Origin: JAJXWB01 sp036796555
GTDB lineage: Bacteria; Pseudomonadota; Alphaproteobacteria; Rhizobiales; Beijerinckiaceae
Direction: 5' to 3'
Length of the DNA: 5,465 nucleotides
Assembly (NCBI GenBank): GCA_036796555.1
Contig: DAIRCS010000226.1
Coordinates: 1-5,465 of the forward strand
The translations under genes were made by a program, and so were the position numbers. The notes below the pieces were generated by a model that saw nothing but the letters and a program-made list of their open reading frames with translations, did not search any database and was not told the DNA's origin. This document shows, one piece after another, positions 1 through 3,970 of this stretch (positions are counted from its first letter, which is position 1; every line of letters begins with the position of its first letter).

Positions 1-109
1 AGATCATCTCCGCATCGGACGGGTCGCGCTCGAGGCGCACGAGCTGTTCGCCCGCGGCGTCGATGTGCTCGGCCGTTTCGACCAGGAAGTCCCTGAGAAT
101 ATCGTCCAT
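1..109 (-). CDS. cheA: CheA-type chemotaxis histidine kinase, N-terminal fragment (cut by window edge)
   Basis: Only the first 36 codons are present; the gene continues beyond the left edge. The protein begins MDDILRDFLVETAEHID and continues with LVRLERDPSDAEMI. This matches the first helix of the Hpt (P1) domain of alphaproteobacterial CheA proteins, which typically open with an acidic MDDLLREFL-like start and an LVRFEQDP-like segment. The phospho-accepting histidine of P1 would lie just outside the window and cannot be checked. CheA takes signals from methyl-accepting receptors through CheW and passes phosphate to CheY and CheB. The ATG at 109-107 is preceded by GGGCGGATCG, a weak Shine-Dalgarno sequence. 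The gene lies downstream of chpT on the same strand with a 113-bp gap that holds its own candidate promoter. Another Hpt-bearing hybrid kinase is possible but less likely. Confidence 0.8.
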   Translation of the reverse strand, partial: MDDILRDFLVETAEHIDAAGEQLVRLERDPSDAEMI

Positions 110-123
110 CGATCCGCCCAACG

Positions 124-147
124 CGGAGCCGGATCGATCCGGCTCCG
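124..147. repeat. Perfect 24-nt palindrome in the cheA leader
   Basis: Two 12-base arms meet without interruption. The left arm is CGGAGCCGGATC and the right arm is its exact reverse complement. As RNA it would fold as a 10-bp GC-rich stem with a four-base loop. It lies 15 nt upstream of the cheA start codon and downstream of the candidate promoter, so it would be in the 5' leader. A second, weaker hairpin (152-157 pairing with 164-169, six-base loop) lies beside it. Neither is followed by a T-run on the minus strand, so an intrinsic terminator for chpT is unlikely. It could be a protein operator or a leader structure. Confidence 0.55.
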
Positions 148-177
148 AACCGCGGCGCGCGGACGCCGCAAGGCGGA

Positions 178-209
178 ATTATGAAAGGCCGGGGTTAAGG
201 GAGGATTGA
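178..209 (-). promoter_or_regulatory. Candidate CtrA-dependent promoter of cheA (CtrA-like box plus -10)
   Basis: Read on the minus strand, positions 209-193 are TCAATCCTCCCTTAACC, that is TCAA-N7-TTAACC. This is one mismatch from the CtrA full-site consensus TTAA-N7-TTAA. Nine bases further on is CATAAT (183-178), five of six matches to a sigma-70 -10 element. If that is the -10, transcription would start near 171 and the box would cover roughly -24 to -38, where CtrA boxes usually sit in activated promoters. The site lies between the chpT stop and the cheA start, so cheA may be transcribed apart from chpT. The motif is seen in the sequence; its function is inferred from the known CtrA control of motility genes in alphaproteobacteria. 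Confidence 0.5.
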
Positions 210-222
210 AATCCGCCCTCGA

Positions 223-915
223 TCACGCCGCATCGCTGGCGGGGGCCGCGTCTTCGCCGGTAGCCTCGACGGCCTTGGCGGCGCGCAGCGCCACGTGCTC
301 GGGCGCGCTCGAAAGTTCGACGCCGTAGCCGATCTCGCGCGCGACGAGGCCGGTGTAATAGGCCTGGATGCCATGGGCGTCGACCGAACCGCCTTCGGGC
401 GTCCCGGCGAGCAGCAGCGGCACATGCGCGGCGACGCGGGCGTTCGTCCCCTTCGACTCCACGGACAGGGTCGCGCCCTCGTCGGCGATCGTCACGGTGA
501 TGACGCCGCCGCGCGGCACGGCCGCAGCGGCGATCAGGCACATGTTGAGGACGAGCTTCACCTTGTTCTTCGGCAGGAGAATGCGCGGCGCGTTCCATTC
601 GAGTTTCGTGCGCTCGTCGGCGATCAGGCCGCGCGCGACATTCTCGGCGTCGCCGGTGTCGATCGCCGCGCCCGCGGAGCCGGCGGCGCCGAAGGCGAGG
701 CGGCAGAACTGCAGGCGGGCGGAGGCGGTGCGGGCGCTCTTCTTGATGAGGTCGAGCGCGAAGGTCCGCATGTCCTGATCCTTCTCGTCCTCCAGCACTT
801 CGAGGCCGTTGACGATGGCGCCGACCGGCGAGATCACGTCATGGCAGACGCGCGAGCAGAGCAGGGCTGCGAGATCGAGCGGAGCGAGCGAGAAGACGAA
901 GGGTTGGTCGGTCAT
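223..915 (-). CDS. chpT: Histidine phosphotransferase ChpT (230 aa)
   Basis: ChpT is the cytoplasmic phosphotransfer protein of the alphaproteobacterial cell-cycle relay. It takes phosphate from the hybrid kinase CckA and passes it to CtrA and CpdR. The sequence shows the DHp-like helical hairpin first (about residues 10-80), with the phospho-accepting histidine in CHDVISPVGAIVNGLEVL (H25-D26, the usual HD..SP..AI.NGLE pattern). A degenerate ATPase-like domain follows (about 85-215), including NKVKLVLNMCLIAAAAVPRGG and GIQAYYTGLVAREIGYGVEL. The ATP-binding N/G box motifs of true kinases are not evident, as expected for ChpT. The length fits the family (about 210-250 aa). The tail is a low-complexity Ala/Glu/Asp stretch. 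The ATG at 915 has only a weak GGA upstream. A perfect CtrA site lies 185 nt upstream, suggesting feedback. Confidence 0.92.
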   Translation of the reverse strand: MTDQPFVFSLAPLDLAALLCSRVCHDVISPVGAIVNGLEVLEDEKDQDMRTFALDLIKKSARTASARLQFCRLAFGAAGSAGAAIDTGDAENVARGLIADERTKLEWNAPRILLPKNKVKLVLNMCLIAAAAVPRGGVITVTIADEGATLSVESKGTNARVAAHVPLLLAGTPEGGSVDAHGIQAYYTGLVAREIGYGVELSSAPEHVALRAAKAVEATGEDAAPASDAA

Positions 916-1015
916 GAGGCGATCCGGAAACGGGTTGGACGCGAGGCTCGGCGACCGGAAGGACGCCGCACGAAAAGCGCTACGCGGACGCGGCCTGAAA
1001 CAGAGCCTTGCGCGC

Positions 1016-1043
1016 CGCGAATCATTCGCAGCCTGCGCGAATC
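1016..1043. repeat. Two CGCGAATC direct repeats, 20-bp period, each with a GANTC site
   Basis: The octamer CGCGAATC occurs at 1016-1023 and 1036-1043, exactly 20 bp apart (about two helical turns). Each copy contains GAATC, the GANTC recognition sequence of the alphaproteobacterial cell-cycle methyltransferase CcrM. The first copy is also part of a short dyad, GCGAA-TCA-TTCGC (1017-1029). They lie in the divergent region between chpT and cysQ, on the chpT side of the CtrA box. CcrM methylation, and GcrA which reads it, control promoter timing in Caulobacter. Whether these sites act that way here is inference. Confidence 0.45.
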
Positions 1044-1099
1044 GAGAAATAGCCCGGCCCGCCAGCGCTGGAAAGCGCCGCCAGAGTGCGGTTTGGCCG

Positions 1100-1114
1100 T
1101 TAACGCAGCGTTAA
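1100..1114. promoter_or_regulatory. Perfect CtrA full site TTAA-N7-TTAA between chpT and cysQ
   Basis: TTAA (1100-1103), seven bases, then TTAA (1111-1114) reproduces the CtrA full-site consensus without mismatch. The core TTAACGC-A-GCGTTAA is a perfect dyad and is flanked by GGCC on both sides (1095-1098 and 1115-1118). It is 84 nt upstream of the cysQ ATG and 185 nt upstream of the chpT ATG, so it could serve either or both divergent genes. On the chpT side the site reads TTAACGG with the weak -10-like CACTCT nine bases on. No good -10 is visible on the cysQ side. Binding is inferred from the motif. Confidence 0.65.
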
Positions 1115-1197
1115 GGCCGCGCTCCCGCGGGAAGGAAATCGCAACGAAGGCCCCGCGCTCGCTTGATCCCTCGCGGCGGAATGTGCATGTCAGAGGC

Positions 1198-2016
1198 ATG
1201 ACCGAGCCAGGCACGCCGCTGACTGACGCCGAGCGCGACGCCTGCGCGCAGGCTTTCGCGCGCATCGCGCTTGCCGCCGGGCAGGCGGTGATGGAAGTCT
1301 ACGCCGGCGATTGCGCGGCGCGCGCCAAGGCGGATTCGAGCCCGGTCACCGAAGCCGACGTGCGGGCTGAAGCGGTCATCCTCGCCGACCTGAAAGCGCA
1401 GTTTCCGGATCTGCCGGTCATCGCGGAGGAATCCGTCGCGCGCGGGGTCGTTCCGCGTTGCGGATCGCGCTTCATCCTGGTCGATCCGCTGGACGGCACG
1501 CGCGAATTTCTCGCGCGCAACGACGAGTTCACGGTCAATATCGCGCTGGTCGACGCGCATGCGCCCGTCGCGGGCGTCGTCTATGCGCCCGCGCTGTCGA
1601 AATTGTGGTTCGGCGGCGCGGCGGCCTTCGCCTGCGCGGCCGCGCCGAGCGGCGACCTGCCGCCGCAGGCGGAATGGCGCCGGATCGCGGCGCGGCCGCC
1701 GGGGCCTGAGGGGCTCGTGGCGCTGTGCAGCCGCTCGCACGGCGACGCCGGGACGGAGGATTTCCTGGCCGGACACAGGATCGCGCGGCGCGTGAACGCC
1801 GGCTCGTCGCTGAAGTTCTGCCTGATCGCGGAAGGAGCGGCGGACGTCTATCCGCGTTTCGGCCCCACGATGGAATGGGACATAGCCGCGGGCGAGGCCG
1901 TGCTGCGGGCGGCCGGCGGCCGGGTTCTGGGGCCGGACGGCGCGCCGCTGCGCTACGGCAAGGCGGCGCAGGATTTCCGCAACGGCGCCTTCGTGGCCTG
2001 GGGCAGGGCCGCCTGA
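1198..2016 (+). CDS. cysQ: 3'(2'),5'-bisphosphate nucleotidase CysQ (272 aa)
   Basis: CysQ hydrolyses 3'-phosphoadenosine-5'-phosphate (PAP) to AMP and phosphate, removing an inhibitory by-product of sulfate assimilation. It belongs to the inositol-monophosphatase superfamily of Mg-dependent, Li-sensitive phosphatases. The metal-site motifs are in order: VIAEES (E77-E78), VDPLDGTREF (D96, D99, T101) and EWDIAAGEAVL (D228). Typical CysQ blocks are RNDEFTVNIALV (107-118), GVVYAP (126-131), SRSH (178-181) and GSSLKFCLIAEGAADVYPRFGPT (202-224), which separate it from SuhB and HisN relatives. The length is usual for CysQ. The start is uncertain. ATG 1198 has an AGAGG only one base away, and an in-frame GTG lies at 1183. 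The frame is open far upstream, but that part is antisense to chpT. It stands alone between divergent chpT and eipA, with no sulfur-assimilation genes in view. Confidence 0.9.
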   Translation: MTEPGTPLTDAERDACAQAFARIALAAGQAVMEVYAGDCAARAKADSSPVTEADVRAEAVILADLKAQFPDLPVIAEESVARGVVPRCGSRFILVDPLDGTREFLARNDEFTVNIALVDAHAPVAGVVYAPALSKLWFGGAAAFACAAAPSGDLPPQAEWRRIAARPPGPEGLVALCSRSHGDAGTEDFLAGHRIARRVNAGSSLKFCLIAEGAADVYPRFGPTMEWDIAAGEAVLRAAGGRVLGPDGAPLRYGKAAQDFRNGAFVAWGRAA

Positions 2017-2024
2017 ATTTCCCG

Positions 2025-2043
2025 TCAACCTTTCGTTAACCAT
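2025..2043 (+). promoter_or_regulatory. CtrA-like box upstream of eipA
   Basis: Positions 2025-2041 read TCAACCTTTCGTTAACC, that is TCAA-N7-TTAACC. The right half extends to TTAACCAT (2036-2043), an exact match to the CtrA half-site consensus. It starts 9 nt after the cysQ stop and ends 120 nt before the eipA ATG, pointing toward eipA. It has the same form and orientation as the site in front of cheA. CtrA is known to activate eipA directly in Brucella abortus, which supports this assignment. The base run nine positions downstream (CAGTCT) is a poor -10, so the start of transcription is not clear. Confidence 0.6.
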
Positions 2044-2150
2044 GCGGGCGCAGTCTGTCGCGCCAGAGCGCGCCGCCCTCCCTTGGGCGCGGTCGCGTCA
2101 CGGGTTCACCATTTTCCGGCGGCAGATTCGGCGAAACGACGACTGCGGCG

Positions 2151-2157
2151 AGAGGAG
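2151..2157 (+). promoter_or_regulatory. Strong ribosome binding site that fixes the eipA start
   Basis: AGAGGAG lies six bases before ATG 2164. The frame is open back to a TTG at 2083, but that candidate lacks such a site and would place charged, non-signal residues ahead of an obvious signal peptide, so ATG 2164 is chosen. Confidence 0.75.
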
Positions 2158-2163
2158 CGGGCG

Positions 2164-2739
2164 ATGACGAGGACACGTCGCGAAATTCTGATCCAGTCCA
2201 TCGGCGCGGCCGCGGCTGCGGCGACGCCTTCGCTCGCCTTCGCGCGCGAGGCGCCGGGCGAGTTTTCCTCCAACGAGATCGTCAACAACGGCCACCGCTT
2301 CTTCGGCTCGGTGTCGCGCGGCCTGGCGCAGGGCATCGAGAAGGCGACCCGGCGCTGGGGCCGGCCCAACGCCTATATTCTCGGCCAGGAGGGCGGCGGC
2401 GCCTTCATCGGCGGCCTGCGCTACGGCGAGGGCCAGATGTACACGCGCAACGCCGGCGACCGGAAGGTCTACTGGCAAGGCCCCTCCATCGGCTTCGACG
2501 TGGGCGCCGACGGCGACCGCACGATGATGCTGGTCTACAACTTGCCGGCGGTCGAGAGCATCTATCGGCGCTTCGGCGGGCTCGACGGGTCGGCCTATCT
2601 GGTCGGCGGCTTCGGCTTCACCGCGCTGACGGCGGACCAGGTGGTGGTGGTGCCGATCCGCTCCGGTCTCGGCGCGCGGCTCGGGCTCAATCTCGGTTAT
2701 CTGAAGTTCACGCCGACCTCGACCTGGAACCCGCTCTGA
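2164..2739 (+). CDS. eipA: EipA-like periplasmic envelope protein (DUF1134, 191 aa)
   Basis: This is a DUF1134 protein. The Brucella abortus member, EipA, is a soluble periplasmic eight-stranded beta-barrel protein needed for envelope-stress resistance and virulence; its exact biochemical role is not known. Family blocks seen here are NNGHRFFGSVSRGLAQ (41-56), YILGQEGGGAFIGGLRYGEG (71-90), NAGDRKVYWQGPSIGF (96-111), DGDRTMMLVYNLP (116-128) and a C-terminal LGYLKFTPTSTWNPL. Residues 1-27 are a signal peptide with T4-R5-R6-E-I-L-I, resembling the twin-arginine (S/T)RRxFLK motif. An Ala-rich h-region follows, with likely cleavage after AFA (25-27). No cysteines are seen in the protein, so it is not a lipoprotein. 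The length matches the family. It has its own upstream CtrA-like box. The coiled-coil gene follows 124 nt later on the same strand. Confidence 0.88.
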   Translation: MTRTRREILIQSIGAAAAAATPSLAFAREAPGEFSSNEIVNNGHRFFGSVSRGLAQGIEKATRRWGRPNAYILGQEGGGAFIGGLRYGEGQMYTRNAGDRKVYWQGPSIGFDVGADGDRTMMLVYNLPAVESIYRRFGGLDGSAYLVGGFGFTALTADQVVVVPIRSGLGARLGLNLGYLKFTPTSTWNPL

Positions 2740-2779
2740 CGGGCCGCTTTCGCCGGTTTGCACGGGTTGCGCGTCCTGA

Positions 2780-2795
2780 GCGGCGCGTGCGCCGC
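2780..2795. repeat. Short GC hairpin after eipA
   Basis: GCGGCGC and GCGCCGC form 7-base complementary arms around a two-base centre (in practice a 6-bp stem with a four-base loop), 40 nt after the eipA stop. Only a short CTTT follows, so it is at best a weak terminator or an mRNA 3'-end stabiliser. In DNA this GC-rich it may also be chance. The rest of the 124-bp gap to the next gene shows no clear promoter. Confidence 0.25.
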
Positions 2796-2863
2796 GACGC
2801 TTTGCGCGCGCGACGACGGCGTGGCATGGTCGCGCGTTTTCGATCGGCTGGGACTTTGCCGTT

Positions 2864-3946
2864 TTGATCGAACAGATCATGATTTTCATGCTCGGCGCCC
2901 TGTCCGCCGGGCTGCTGGCGCTTTTGACGCTGCCGGCCTTCTGGCGCCGGGCCCTGCGGCTGACGCGCCGGCGGCTGGAAATGCTGACGCCGCTGTCGAT
3001 GGACGAGGTGGTCGCCGAGCGCGATCTCCTGCGCGCGGAATTCGCCGCCGAGCGGCGCCGGCTCGAACAGCGCATGGAAACGCAGGCCGACGCGCATGCG
3101 CGCGACCTCGCCGAACTTGGCCGTCGCGCCACCGAGATCGTCGGTCTGCGGAACGATCTCGCCAGGCTGCGCGGGGAGCACGCCGATCTCAGCTTCCGGC
3201 ACGACGCGACCGTGCGCGACCTCGCCGAAGCCAACGGCGAGCGCGGCGCGCTGATCGTCGAGTTGAACGACGCCACGGGCCTGCACCAAGACATGCGGGC
3301 CCGTCACGACGCCTTGTCGGCCGCGCATGAGGACCTGCTGAGCTTGGCCGAAGACCGGCGCGTCGCGATCGTCGCGCTGGAGACGAAACAGGAAGGCCTG
3401 AACGCGCAAATCCGGGGGCTCGAAGGCGATATCGAGGCTCATGCGCGCACCGCGCGCAACGAGACCGAACGCGCACAGGGTTTTATGGAGGAACGCGATC
3501 TGCTCCTGAAGGACATGCGGTCCGCCGAGCAGATGACGCAGGCCGCACAAGCGCGGTTCGAGGCGGAACGCGATCGCATCGCGCAGATGCAGGACGAGGT
3601 GGAGAAAGCGCGCGCCGATCTCGACGCGGCCCACGAGGCGCAACGGCAGGCCGAGCGCGCGCGCGACACGGCGGCGCGCGCCCTTGGGCAGGCGAGAAGC
3701 GAGGCCGACGAATTGCAGCAGCGCCTCGCCGCCGCGCGCGAAGACGCCAAGGCCGCCAATCGCACGGCGGCCGATCGCGCCGAGGAATTGCGCGCGGAGA
3801 TCGCGCGGCTGACGGGCGCGCTGGCCGCGGCGCGCGAGGCGCGCGGCGGCGATGCGGACATGGCGCAATTGCGCGAGGCGATCGTGGATATAGGCGCGCG
3901 CGTGGCGCGGATGTCGCCAGAGAGCGAAGCGCGCAAGCCGCAGTAA
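2864..3946 (+). CDS. Uncharacterised membrane-anchored coiled-coil protein (about 360 aa)
   Basis: I do not recognise a named function. Residues about 5-26 form one hydrophobic segment (IMIFMLGALSAGLLALL...), followed by a very basic patch, WRRALRLTRRRLE (27-39). This predicts by the positive-inside rule that the C-terminal part is cytoplasmic. The RLTRRRLE...PLSMDEVVAERDLLRAEFA block (32-61) resembles the start of uncharacterised proteins I recall from Hyphomicrobiales. From residue 44 to 351 there is no proline. The composition is rich in Ala, Arg, Glu, Leu and Asp, with heptad-like spacing, indicating a long coiled coil. No catalytic motif and no cysteine is seen. The start is uncertain: TTG 2864 (weak GGGA upstream) or ATG 2879 or 2888; TTG is chosen because homologues appear to begin MIEQ-like. 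A structural, polarity or envelope-associated role is only a guess. Confidence 0.8.
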   Translation: MIEQIMIFMLGALSAGLLALLTLPAFWRRALRLTRRRLEMLTPLSMDEVVAERDLLRAEFAAERRRLEQRMETQADAHARDLAELGRRATEIVGLRNDLARLRGEHADLSFRHDATVRDLAEANGERGALIVELNDATGLHQDMRARHDALSAAHEDLLSLAEDRRVAIVALETKQEGLNAQIRGLEGDIEAHARTARNETERAQGFMEERDLLLKDMRSAEQMTQAAQARFEAERDRIAQMQDEVEKARADLDAAHEAQRQAERARDTAARALGQARSEADELQQRLAAAREDAKAANRTAADRAEELRAEIARLTGALAAAREARGGDADMAQLREAIVDIGARVARMSPESEARKPQ

Positions 3947-3970
3947 GGTCCGCGTCCTCGCAGGCCTTCG

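Larger units (their letters stand above)
916..1197. other. Divergent chpT-cysQ intergenic region (282 bp)
   Basis: I see no credible gene here. Several frames are open only because the DNA is GC-rich, and their translations are low-complexity and arginine-rich. What it holds is the paired GANTC repeats (1016-1043), the CtrA full site (1100-1114) and the presumed promoters of chpT (minus) and cysQ (plus). Neither gene shows a convincing sigma-70 -35/-10 pair by eye. A six-codon ORF (ATG 1181, TGA 1199-1201) ends overlapping the cysQ ATG as ATGA. Its Shine-Dalgarno placement is poor, so I do not call it a leader peptide. Confidence 0.6.

Noticed and set aside
124..169. Tandem hairpins after chpT as an intrinsic terminator.
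   Set aside because: No T-run follows either hairpin on the minus strand. They also lie downstream of a candidate cheA promoter, so a leader or operator role fits better.
295..1197. The cysQ frame is open far upstream, giving an apparent 573-residue protein from 295.
   Set aside because: The extra part is antisense to chpT and then intergenic. Its translation is low-complexity and arginine-rich, and CysQ homology begins only after 1198. This is a GC-rich open frame, not a fusion.
1181..1201. Six-codon ORF (MCMSEA) ending ATGA over the cysQ start, possible leader peptide for translational coupling.
   Set aside because: The only Shine-Dalgarno-like bases abut its ATG, there is no attenuator structure nearby, and an ORF this short is easily chance. 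It is noted only because the cysQ start is uncertain.
2098..3868. Two long minus-strand open frames opposite eipA and the coiled-coil gene.
   Set aside because: They are antisense shadows with biased Arg/Ala composition. The plus-strand genes show family motifs or a coherent membrane-plus-coiled-coil architecture.
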